Shown: positions 1-5,455 of the stretch, piece by piece | Layout of the letters: the number at the start of each line of letters is the position of its first letter | How positions within the stretch are numbered: position 1 is the stretch's first letter | Assembly: GCA_964461295.1 (NCBI GenBank) | Contig: CAYWTX010000001.1 | Location: forward strand, 1-5,455 | Length of the DNA: 5,455 bases | Origin: CAYWTX01 sp964461295 | GTDB taxonomy: Bacteria > Planctomycetota > Phycisphaerae > SM23-33 | Direction of reading: 5' to 3' | Program-made: the position numbers and the translations under genes | Notes under the pieces: model-generated | The model's input: only the letters and a program-made list of their open reading frames with translations | Databases searched by the model: none | Told to the model about the DNA's origin: nothing

Positions 1-405
1 TTCGCAGGTACTATGGGACCATCCGACTTCCCGCGTTCGTACATCATCGGCGTGCGTCCGGAGACTTCCCGATGCGGCCTGCCCCGTTTGCGGGGACGGG
101 CGAACGCTGGATCTCCCGGTTCTCGCGCGAGGTGTTTCCGCACATGCACGGGGTCTTCGACCGCGCGAGGCCCGGTCGTGCCTTGCGATGGCGACGCACC
201 GGGTGTTGCCTTCCGCATCTCCTTACGGCGTCGGCATCCCGGAGGAATGGTTCTTTCGCGGCTGAATACCCGGCCTGCACGTACCCCTGTCAACGCTTCG
301 ACGATGCCCTCACAGGCAACGCCGCATGACTCGGGGCCGTCGTGGGCCGCTGACCCTTCAACGTATGACTCTTTCATTCACTACACCTCGCCGGTTTAGC
401 CCGGC
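1..405. other. Gene-free, hairpin-rich stretch; possible repeat or structured RNA element
   Basis: I see no credible gene here. Reading frames stay open on both strands and in more than one frame, as expected in GC-rich non-coding DNA; the 128-residue frame from base 13 has no SD and a low-complexity Arg/Pro/Ser composition. Several local inverted repeats are visible: CCCCG-TTTG-CGGGG (82-95), CGACC (158-162) with GGTCG (174-178), an 8-pair stem of 190-197 with 203-210 around a five-base loop (two G-T pairs), and GCCGG (390-394) with CCGGC (401-405). From memory, translations resembling 'TRPARTPVNAS' and 'HDSGP' occur as short hypothetical proteins in many unrelated bacteria, which would suggest a repeated non-coding element. 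I could not verify this or name the family. The left edge probably lies outside the window. Confidence 0.4.
390..405 (+). other. Small GC hairpin just before the sulfatase SD
   Basis: GCCGG (390-394) can pair with CCGGC (401-405) across the six-base loop TTTAGC. It ends six bases before the SD AGGAG (411-415) of the sulfatase gene. There is no T-tract after it, so it is not a typical intrinsic terminator. It may be the right-hand tip of the preceding hairpin-rich element, or a 5'-UTR stem of the sulfatase message. Confidence 0.4.
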
Positions 406-410
406 GCACA

Positions 411-415
411 AGGAG
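411..415 (+). promoter_or_regulatory. Ribosome binding site of the sulfatase
   Basis: AGGAG lies nine bases before the ATG at 425. It supports that ATG as the true start, and the start in turn gives a complete Tat signal. Confidence 0.75.
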
Positions 416-424
416 CACTGAACC

Positions 425-1864
425 ATGTCCGAGATCAAGAAAGTAACTTCTGCGCTCGCGGCCCGACAGAAAGAGATGGACCGCCGCCGTTTCCTGAAGA
501 CCAGCGCGGCCGCCTTAGCCGGCGCGGGTCTGGCGCGGTGGTGGCCCAGCCCGGTTTGGGCGGGACCGCCGGACGGTCCGAAAGACAGTCCCCGTTCCAA
601 ACGGCCACCGAACGTCATCTTCGTCCTGGCCGATGATTTGGGTTTTGAGACGCTGGGTGCTTACGGCGCGAAGACCTACGCGGGACTCGGACCGGTCAAG
701 ACGCCGAATCTCGACGCGCTCGCGAAGAATGGCATGAAGTTCACGCGGTGCTTCGCCACACCGGTCTGCTCCCCCGCGCGCTCGGAACTGCTCACCGGGC
801 AGTACAATTTCCACACCGGGTTCATTGACATCGCCAACCGGCGCGGAGCGGTGGGCAGTCTGGATGCGCAGAAGCACCCGACCCTTCCCGCACTGCTCAA
901 GGACCACGACTACATCACCGGCGTGACGGGCAAGTGGCACTTGGGCGCGGGGCCGAAGGGCTTTCCTCGCCCCGACCAGGCGCAGACCGATTCGCCGCAC
1001 GTGCGCGCCTGCGGGTTCGAGCAGCAGTACATCTTCGGGGGAGGACATTTGGTGAACTACGGCGCGCCCAAGGTCGGCGAGTACACGCCGCAGTGGTTTC
1101 ACCAGTGGGCGTTGAAGTTCATCGAAGACGCGGCGAGGAAGGACCAGCCGTTCTTCCTCTACTATGCGTCGCCGATCCCGCACGACCCGCTCAAGCCCAC
1201 GCCGCTCAACCCCGACGGCCCGGCCAACGGCGGCGCGAACTTCCCGTTCCTGATCGAGTACCTCGACGCGCAGGTGGGTGAACTGGTCAGGAAAGTGAAG
1301 GACCTGGCTCTCAGCGAGCGGACGATCGTCTTCTTCTCGGGCGACAATGGCACCAGTCAGGTCACCACCGAGATGGCCGACGGAACCGCCATCCACGGCG
1401 GCAAGGGCCGCATGAGCGACGCGGGCGCGTGGGTGCCCCTCCTCGCCTCATGGCCGGGCACGGTGCGGCCTGGCAGCGTCTGCGAGGACCTGGTGGACTT
1501 CACCGACGTGCTGCCCACCGTGGCCGAACTGGCGGGCCTGCGCCCGGCCGGGGAGGTGGACGGGGTCAGCTTCGCACCGCAACTCCTGGGCCGGACCGGC
1601 CGGCCGCGCGAATGGGTATGCGTGTACTATGTGGACCAGTATTTCCTGCGCGACAAGCAGTGGAAGTTGCGCGAGAACGGCGACCTCTACAACGTGACCC
1701 AGTCGCCGCTGAAAGAGGAGCTGGTTGCCCCCGAGAAGGACACGCCGGAATCGAAGGCGGCCCGCCAGCGACTGAAAGCGGTGGCCGACAAACTCAACCC
1801 CAAGGCGGCGGCGGAAGCCAGCGCGAAACCGACTCCAGGCAAGCGGACGGGGCAGAAGCGATGA
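425..1864 (+). CDS. Tat-exported Cys-type sulfatase (arylsulfatase family)
   Basis: This 479-residue protein is predicted to hydrolyse sulfate esters outside the cytoplasm; the natural substrate cannot be told from sequence. The N-terminus has a twin-arginine signal, RRRFLK (20-25), then an Ala-rich hydrophobic stretch and a likely cleavage site after VWA (44-46). The sulfatase core follows. DD (70-71) are the first metal ligands. C115 in CSPAR (115-119) is the residue converted to formylglycine in Cys-type sulfatases, and R119 completes that motif. K170 and H172 are in GKWHLG, H253 in PIPHDP, D307 and N308 in the second metal site, and K327 in GGKG. All expected active-site residues are present and the length is normal, so the gene looks functional. 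Activity would need a formylglycine-generating enzyme, not seen here. The last 25 residues are Ala/Lys-rich and probably disordered. A broken PQQ-like gene follows 64 bases later on the same strand. Confidence 0.93.
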   Translation: MSEIKKVTSALAARQKEMDRRRFLKTSAAALAGAGLARWWPSPVWAGPPDGPKDSPRSKRPPNVIFVLADDLGFETLGAYGAKTYAGLGPVKTPNLDALAKNGMKFTRCFATPVCSPARSELLTGQYNFHTGFIDIANRRGAVGSLDAQKHPTLPALLKDHDYITGVTGKWHLGAGPKGFPRPDQAQTDSPHVRACGFEQQYIFGGGHLVNYGAPKVGEYTPQWFHQWALKFIEDAARKDQPFFLYYASPIPHDPLKPTPLNPDGPANGGANFPFLIEYLDAQVGELVRKVKDLALSERTIVFFSGDNGTSQVTTEMADGTAIHGGKGRMSDAGAWVPLLASWPGTVRPGSVCEDLVDFTDVLPTVAELAGLRPAGEVDGVSFAPQLLGRTGRPREWVCVYYVDQYFLRDKQWKLRENGDLYNVTQSPLKEELVAPEKDTPESKAARQRLKAVADKLNPKAAAEASAKPTPGKRTGQKR

Positions 1865-1916
1865 AGTGACTACGGTTATGGACTGAACGTAGCCCACGCC
1901 ATCGTGGCGCAAACCT

Positions 1917-1921
1917 AGGAG
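1917..1921 (+). promoter_or_regulatory. Ribosome binding site of the broken PQQ-like gene
   Basis: AGGAG sits seven bases before the ATG at 1929, ideal spacing. That ATG now opens a wrong frame. The site therefore marks the original start and supports a frameshift within the first few codons, rather than a start at the in-frame TTG at 1936, which lies 14 bases from the SD. Confidence 0.65.
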
Positions 1922-1928
1922 ACGGAAC

Positions 1929-2262
1929 ATGCGCTTTGGTATTTGTCGGATTCTTCTTGGCAGTCGCGCTGGGCGCGACGGTCGCCGCGCCTGCCGGGCA
2001 GGATATTCCGTTGGGGCATCCGGACTTCGTGCCGTCGCTGGTTCATCCGGTGGGATGGTTGGGCGATTTTTCGGGTCGGTATGTCGGCGCTCGCGATTTT
2101 CCCTTGGAGTGGGATTCCACCACAGGAAAGAACATTCTGTGGAAGACCGACTTGCCGAGTTGGGGCCATTCCTCGCCGATCATGGTGGGCAAACGGGTAT
2201 TCCTGACCTGCGATGCCGACCTGACCGTTTGTCTGGACGCCGAGACGGGAGCCATTCTTTAA
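1929..2262 (+). pseudogene. 5' remnant of a secreted PQQ-like beta-propeller protein
   Basis: The readable frame (1936-2259, about 108 residues) begins with a hydrophobic signal peptide (VFVGFFLAVALGATVAAPAG). It continues into a stretch typical of PQQ-like/BamB-like propeller proteins: an EWD...GKNILWKTDLP segment, then GHSSPIMVGKRVFLTC and VCLDAETGAIL, the usual end of a first propeller strand set, normally followed by Trp. Here a TAA stop comes instead and no later repeat is found, whereas full-length relatives have several repeats and commonly more than 350 residues. The ATG with the good SD (1929) is in another frame. Dropping one T from the TTT at 1935-1937 would join it to the signal peptide as M-R-L-V-F-V-G. 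The gene is thus broken at both ends, unless the extra T is a sequencing error. Relatives often sit beside sulfatases; its exact role is unknown. Confidence 0.7.
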
Positions 2263-2265
2263 CCT

Positions 2266-2297
2266 CCCACCCCCTCCCGGCCGCCCGGTCCCGCCCC
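2266..2297 (-). other. G-rich tract on the minus strand, G-quadruplex-capable
   Basis: The plus strand has six C-runs of three or more in 32 bases (2266-2268, 2270-2274, 2276-2278, 2284-2286, 2290-2292, 2294-2297), with spacers of one to five bases. On the minus strand this meets the simple pattern of at least four G3 runs with short loops. It lies 38-69 bases after the stop codon of the minus-strand hydrolase-like gene, so it would be in that gene's 3' UTR. It begins four bases after the stop of the truncated PQQ-like gene. No U-tract follows it, so ordinary intrinsic termination is not indicated. Confidence 0.5.
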
Positions 2298-2334
2298 GCT
2301 AGATCAAATCTGCTGCCAGTTCGGCCCGGCGACC

Positions 2335-4155
2335 TCACCGCGACACATCCGAGAACTTGCGAGTTTGCGGCGTATCGTTGTATCTACGGGCTGGGAAGTT
2401 ATGTAGATCGAACCACGCCTTGGCCTGTTCGAGGTCGGCGACCCAGAACATCTTCTTGCGTTCGGCCTCGGGAACGTCGGCGGCCTTGCGAATGAGGATT
2501 CTCTTAGTCGCGCCGGTCGCGTCACGTTTGGCCCGCGCGGCGGCGTCGGCATCGGCCTTGGTTTGCGCCTGCTTGGCCTGGACAACATCCGCCTCGGAAG
2601 CGTCGCTCAACGATGGGTCTATGTATGGCTGGTTGGTGATCATGCTCAGCGCCACAAGCATGGAGTAGCGACCGGGGTGTATCTCGATGACCTGTTGGTT
2701 CCTCACGGGAATGCCGTTAATGACCATTTGCACGCGCGTCGAGGCCGAGTACCGGGCGTTGACACGGACGAACGCACGCGCCGGAAACTCAATCACGGTG
2801 TAAGCGAGAAGACTGATCACGCTATGCGGTGGACGGAGACCCGTGCGGAGGTTAATACCGCCGCCTCCCCAGACATACTTGGGGATGATGGGCGCGAAGG
2901 CGCCCGATTTGCCGTCGATAATGGCCTGATCGCCCGGTTTGGGTCTGAGTTTCACGAGATCACCGAGTTCGAGCATGGGATCGACTCTCATGGCGAACTT
3001 GAAACTGTCGGTGATGAGCCATTCTTTGGGACTCTTGCCGGACACGTACTTCACGACGGGAACGCCTTCAGCTGCCACGAAATTCTCGAGTGGCGCGATG
3101 GATGCGAATCCGCTGATAGGATCTTCGCCGCCCCCAGATAAGTAACCGTCTGGGCCTTCGCGCAATGGTAGGCGAGGGATGCCGAACATCTCTTCGATGG
3201 CGAACGGGTCGATAAGGTAACCGCCGACCTCATCGACCTGTTTCAGAACGAGTGGGCCGTCGGTGGGGTACTTGTCGGTGGGAACGCGCAGGGCGAGGGC
3301 CTTGTCAACGAAGAGGGAAAGGTAGTCCCAGACGCGAATGCAAGTGACCGCGCCAGGGAATTCCTTGCCCCAACCCGCTCCTCCGTGGCAGTCGAGATAG
3401 TTTCCCTCGCAGATGGCCTTGCCGACGGTCTGATGGGCTAGCCAGCCTTCTTGGGCGCGATAGTTGAGTAACGAGGGACGCACCTGAGTGTACCACTTTC
3501 CGGCCCCTTCGGTCTCTCCGTTGTTATTGATCGCGAGAATGGTTTCTCCGTCGAGTCTGGCCCAATCGGCGACAGGCCACGTAGGCGGTTCGCTGTGGTT
3601 GGAAACGCTGGCGATGGTGCGTTTTGGATGGAGCCAGGTCATCCGAAAAGGGAACTCGCCACGGGGAATTCCTTCGCCGGCAGATCTACCGTAGACAATC
3701 CATGGCGCGTGCCGGAATTCGGGTATTGCCGTTCTCCTGGCCACGATCTCGAGGAGTTTCTGGATTCGTTCGGGATCGGGCGTCCGGGTACGTTCGATGC
3801 CGGTGTCGAAGTTGCGGAGGTAGAGGATGGCCATGTCGTGTTTGGTGGCGACCTTGTGGAGAGCGTCGTGTTCTCCGAAGTTCTTCGAGTCGAGAAGAGG
3901 CGCGATAAGCATCATGGAGCGAATACGTTTGGCGTCATCTGGGACCCAGACGAGGATGTCCGCCTTGACGGCGCCTTGGCCGCGTTTGCCTGCGAGTTCG
4001 TCAGGCAGTCGGAAACCGAAAGTCCAATTGGTTTCGACCGACGAAGGAGTGGAGTTGGTTGCGGGCACGGACGTTTGCGCCCGCGTTACCGCGGTGAACG
4101 ACAGGAAACTCGCCGCCATGACCAGGAACAAACCGATTGGGAACAGGCGTTTCAT
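2335..4155 (-). CDS. Secreted alpha/beta-hydrolase-like protein
   Basis: This is a 606-residue protein. I start it at the ATG at 4155 rather than at an upstream start at 4311, because 4155 has a GGAG eight bases before it and opens directly with a signal peptide (MKRLFPIGLFLVMAASFLSF, then TAVTRAQ, likely cut near residue 27). Residues about 60-290 look like an alpha/beta-hydrolase fold: a strand with VWVPDD (70-74), MMLIAPLLDS (81-90), AILYLRNFD (109-117), and the nucleophile-elbow motif GRSAG (156-160) with S158 as candidate nucleophile. HGGAGWG (257-263) is another Gly-rich loop. The acid and His of a triad cannot be assigned safely. Residues 330-510 have no domain I recognise. An Ala/Lys/Asp-rich, probably helical linker (518-550) leads to a short C-terminal segment. 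Likely extracytoplasmic, perhaps an esterase or depolymerase-like enzyme; the substrate is unknown. It converges on the broken PQQ-like gene and is divergent from the IS at its 5' side. Confidence 0.7.
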   Translation of the reverse strand: MKRLFPIGLFLVMAASFLSFTAVTRAQTSVPATNSTPSSVETNWTFGFRLPDELAGKRGQGAVKADILVWVPDDAKRIRSMMLIAPLLDSKNFGEHDALHKVATKHDMAILYLRNFDTGIERTRTPDPERIQKLLEIVARRTAIPEFRHAPWIVYGRSAGEGIPRGEFPFRMTWLHPKRTIASVSNHSEPPTWPVADWARLDGETILAINNNGETEGAGKWYTQVRPSLLNYRAQEGWLAHQTVGKAICEGNYLDCHGGAGWGKEFPGAVTCIRVWDYLSLFVDKALALRVPTDKYPTDGPLVLKQVDEVGGYLIDPFAIEEMFGIPRLPLREGPDGYLSGGGEDPISGFASIAPLENFVAAEGVPVVKYVSGKSPKEWLITDSFKFAMRVDPMLELGDLVKLRPKPGDQAIIDGKSGAFAPIIPKYVWGGGGINLRTGLRPPHSVISLLAYTVIEFPARAFVRVNARYSASTRVQMVINGIPVRNQQVIEIHPGRYSMLVALSMITNQPYIDPSLSDASEADVVQAKQAQTKADADAAARAKRDATGATKRILIRKAADVPEAERKKMFWVADLEQAKAWFDLHNFPARRYNDTPQTRKFSDVSR

Positions 4156-4268
4156 GGCGTCTTCTCCGATACCACGGTTTACTGTCTTCCGATGCACCAC
4201 AGTTTGTTTCCTCCCACTCTTGTCCAAGATAATCCTGGAATCACATAAGCGGCGGGCGGTTCCTGGGT
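4156..4268. other. Intergenic region between hydrolase-like gene and IS remnant
   Basis: This is the 5' leader of the minus-strand gene and the likely left boundary zone of the insertion sequence. The word TCCTGG occurs at 4233 (as TCCTGGAAT), at 4261, and again at 4270 (TCCTGGAAT) inside the following hairpin; its complement CCAGGA is at 4319. I cannot fix the left tip or a target-site duplication of the IS. I see no promoter good enough to call for either direction. Confidence 0.4.
4163..4167 (-). promoter_or_regulatory. Ribosome binding site of the hydrolase-like gene
   Basis: Read on the minus strand, a GGAG core lies about eight bases upstream of the ATG at 4155. It decides the start in favour of 4155 and removes 52 residues of implausible, basic and Pro-rich N-terminal extension. 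Confidence 0.6.
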
Positions 4269-4325
4269 CTCCTGGAATGGGGTAGGATGGGGGTGGATAC
4301 AAGGCCCACACACCCCATCCAGGAG
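4269..4325 (+). promoter_or_regulatory. Long hairpin that sequesters the transposase SD
   Basis: Bases 4269-4283 pair with 4312-4325 to give 14 base pairs with a single bulged A. A further four pairs are possible inside (4288-4291 with 4305-4308). The outermost five pairs join CTCCT (4269-4273) to AGGAG (4321-4325), which is the SD of the transposase gene starting eight bases later at 4334. In known IS elements such as IS10 and IS50, such stems form only in read-through transcripts from outside and block translation of transposase. That role here is inferred by analogy. Confidence 0.65.
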
Positions 4326-5009
4326 ACGCCTACATGGTATCGGTCGCCAGTCTGTTTGCACAGGTTCTTTCGCTGATTAGCCGTCGTGATTTCGACAGGG
4401 CTGTTCGTGTCCGTCAGGCGGAAAAGGCCGCCAAGGGATTCTCCTGCTGGGATCAGTTCGTGGCCATGCTGTTCTGCCAGCTCGGCGGCGCCCGTTCGCT
4501 GCGCGAGATCTGCGGCGGCCTGGCCACGGCCATGGGCAAGCTGCGGCACCTGGGGCTCTCCCAAGCCCCGTCGCGCAGCACGTTGAGCTACGCCAACAGC
4601 CATCGACCGTGGGAGTTGTTCGAGGATGTCTTCCACAGCCTGCTCGGCCAGACGCAGGCCATCGCGGGGCGGCACAAGCGGAAGTTCCGCTTCAAGAACC
4701 CGCTCCGCAGCATCGACGCCAGCACGATTCATCTGTGCCGCGAGGTCTTCGACCGGGCGCGGTACGGCCGGACCAAGGGCGCCGTCAAGCTTCATCTGAT
4801 GCTCGACCATCAGGGATGCCTGCCGGGCTGGGCGTGCATCACCGAGGGCAAGGTGCACGACGTAACGCCCATAAAGGCGCTGCAATTCGGCGCCGGGACG
4901 ATCGTGGCGGATATACAAGGAGCGGTGGCAGATCAAACTGTTCTTCAAGGCTCTGAAGCAGAACCTGAAGGTCAAGACGTTCGTGGGGACCAGCGAGAAC
5001 GCGGTGACC
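4269..5009 (+). mobile_element. Decayed IS4-family insertion sequence remnant
   Basis: The remnant comprises the 5' hairpin region, the N-terminal half of an IS4-type transposase and a short C-terminal piece. Recognisable similarity ends near 5009, where the C-terminal hydrophobic region of intact relatives should continue. Both tips are uncertain: the left one lies somewhere around 4230-4269, and the right one appears lost. No terminal inverted repeat pair could be matched. Confidence 0.65.
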
Positions 5010-5051
5010 GCACCGCCCGCCGCCACAGGGCGCTTGCGAAACTTGGCCTGA
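4334..5051 (+). pseudogene. IS4-family transposase, internally deleted and frameshifted
   Basis: The first part (about 191 residues from ATG 4334) matches the IS4-type group with an N-terminal DUF4372-like domain: SLFAQVLSLISRRDFDR near the start, then KGFSCWDQFVAMLFCQLGG and SLREICGGLATAMGKLRHLGL (residues 35-75), TLSYANSHRPW (83-93), first catalytic Asp in SIDAST (D128), and RTKGAVKLHLMLDH (146-159) through ITEGKVHDV (169-177). At GTIV (188-191, base 4906) the expected segment with the second catalytic Asp (DRGY-type) is missing. Sequence resumes in another frame at about 4911 as IYKERWQIKLFFKALKQ, the C-terminal YREK region, and stops at TGA 5049-5051. Intact relatives are near 370-400 residues, so roughly 100 residues are gone. 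The glutamate of the Y-x2-R-x3-E-x6-K signature is Lys here (AAA, 4935-4937). The gene cannot make active transposase. Confidence 0.85.
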
Positions 5052-5180
5052 CCGTCGGCTCCCACGGTGGACGGCGAGCAGGCGCGGGCCGCCGCCCTCG
5101 CCCGCAAGCGGCGTAGCGAAACCGACCTCTTGCCTTACAGCGATAATGGAGCGATGGCAGACGAAAGGACACGAACATGA
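5052..5180 (+). pseudogene. Open 3' remnant of an unknown small gene coupled to the recombinase
   Basis: A frame with no recognisable start runs from 5052 to a TGA at 5178-5180, and this TGA overlaps the recombinase start as ATGA. It reads like a normal protein tail (GEQARAAALARKRRSETDL, then LPYSDNGAMADERTRT). The only plausible start codons are a GTG at 5067, without an SD, and an ATG at 5154. The same frame is open before the TGA at 5049 back into the IS remnant, so the 5' part of this gene may have been replaced by the IS. Function unknown; it may also be chance. Confidence 0.3.
5165..5169 (+). promoter_or_regulatory. Ribosome binding site of the serine recombinase
   Basis: AAGGA is seven bases before the ATG at 5177 and fixes that codon as the start of the recombinase. 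Confidence 0.65.
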
Positions 5181-5455
5181 GCGAGACGACAGCAGTAGGG
5201 TACGCCCGGCGGTCCACCGAACTTCAGGAGCGGTCGGTTCCCGACCAGCAGGCATACGTGGAGAAGTGGGCGAAGGAACACGGGTACGCCATCAAGCGGT
5301 GGTACGTGGACGAGGCGATCAGCGGCACCAGCACCAAGGGACGCGACCAGTTCGAGCAGATGATCTCCGACGCCGAGCACAACCGGGACTTCGACGCCAT
5401 CCTCTGCTACGACGTGTCCCGGTTCTCTCGCGGCGGCACCAATGAGACCGGCTAC
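5177..5455 (+). CDS. Serine recombinase, N-terminal catalytic domain (partial, runs off the window)
   Basis: The first 93 residues are present and the frame is open to the window end. They match the resolvase/invertase catalytic domain. YARRS (9-13) carries the likely nucleophile S13 and the active-site R11, followed by ERSVPDQQAYVEKWA (18-32), the usual S-x-x-x-Q helix start. ISGTSTKGRDQFEQM (48-62) matches the SGTS...R segment, and AILCYDVSRFSRG (74-86) matches the conserved strand ending in D-x-x-R-x-x-R (D79, R82, R85). Such enzymes cut and rejoin DNA at short att or res sites through a phosphoserine link. The SGTS segment and the motif spacing suit the large serine recombinase (integrase/transposase) class, but the DNA-binding part that would settle this lies outside the window. 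Its position next to a decayed IS and a coupled ORF fragment suggests the edge of an integrated element. Confidence 0.88.
   Translation, partial: MSETTAVGYARRSTELQERSVPDQQAYVEKWAKEHGYAIKRWYVDEAISGTSTKGRDQFEQMISDAEHNRDFDAILCYDVSRFSRGGTNETGY

Noticed and set aside
13..399. 128-residue open frame on the plus strand
   Set aside because: No SD, biased Arg/Pro/Ser composition, and other frames and the opposite strand are equally open; more likely GC-rich non-coding DNA.
1..405. Group II intron or IscB-type guide RNA as identity of the 5' element
   Set aside because: No domain V-like hairpin, reverse transcriptase or IscB gene is visible in the window, so neither label is supported.
515..1396. 293-residue open frame on the minus strand
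   Set aside because: Antisense to the sulfatase, which has full active-site motifs and an SD; the antisense protein is Arg/Val-rich with no recognisable domain.
1886..1912. Possible terminator hairpin after the sulfatase (CCACG-CCAT-CGTGG)
   Set aside because: Only five pairs and no T-tract; too weak to call, and the next gene follows closely.
3595..4248. 217-residue open frame on the plus strand
   Set aside because: Antisense to the N-terminal half of the hydrolase-like gene; no SD or domain.
4156..4311. Longer N-terminus for the hydrolase-like protein (start at 4311)
   Set aside because: It would bury the signal peptide behind 52 implausible residues and overlap the IS hairpin; the ATG at 4155 has its own SD.
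4241..5107. 288-residue open frame on the minus strand
   Set aside because: Antisense to the IS4-type transposase remnant, whose own frame shows strong family motifs.
1..5455. CRISPR array, tRNA or rRNA
   Set aside because: No regularly spaced direct repeats and no tRNA or rRNA signature found by eye on either strand.

Overview
The window looks like a piece of a high-GC chromosome from the Planctomycetota-Verrucomicrobiota group. The clues are a Cys-type sulfatase with a Tat signal, a secreted 'hydrolase' with a long signal peptide, and a fragment of a PQQ-like beta-propeller protein of the secreted type common there. This is a taxonomic guess from gene style, not a proof. The region reads as accessory and partly decayed: only two of its protein genes are complete, and three kinds of mobile or repeat-like sequence surround them.

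Layout from left to right. Bases 1-405 hold no convincing gene. They form a GC-rich stretch with several clean local hairpins, resembling a family of repeated non-coding sequence often mis-translated as small 'hypothetical proteins' (from memory, unverified). Six bases after its last hairpin comes the Shine-Dalgarno (SD) site of a complete 479-residue sulfatase (425-1864, +). Next, after a good SD and ATG, is the broken 5' end of a PQQ-like beta-propeller gene (1929-2262, +). It has an apparent one-base insertion in its third codon and no coding sequence after its first propeller repeat. A C-rich tract (G-quadruplex-capable on the minus strand) lies at that breakpoint. Converging from the right is a complete 606-residue secreted protein with an alpha/beta-hydrolase-like GRSAG motif (2335-4155, -).

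The right-hand third is mobile. An IS4-type transposase gene (from 4334, +) is preceded by a 14-bp hairpin that buries its SD sequence. The transposase is dead: the middle of the catalytic domain is deleted, the C-terminal part is in another frame, and the catalytic Glu of the YREK signature reads as Lys. After the IS remnant, a short open stretch runs into a serine recombinase gene (5177 to the window end, +) through an ATGA stop-start overlap. Only the first 93 residues of the recombinase lie in the window.

Functionally, the sulfatase and the secreted hydrolase-like protein are both predicted to act outside the cytoplasm, plausibly in breakdown of polymers or sulfated compounds, but they are convergent and not one operon. 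The PQQ fragment was probably transcribed with the sulfatase before it broke. I find no tRNA, rRNA or CRISPR array. I do not see a clearly new multi-gene system. The best leads for new biology are the structured 5' element, the SD-sequestering hairpin of the IS, and the recombinase that continues beyond the window.
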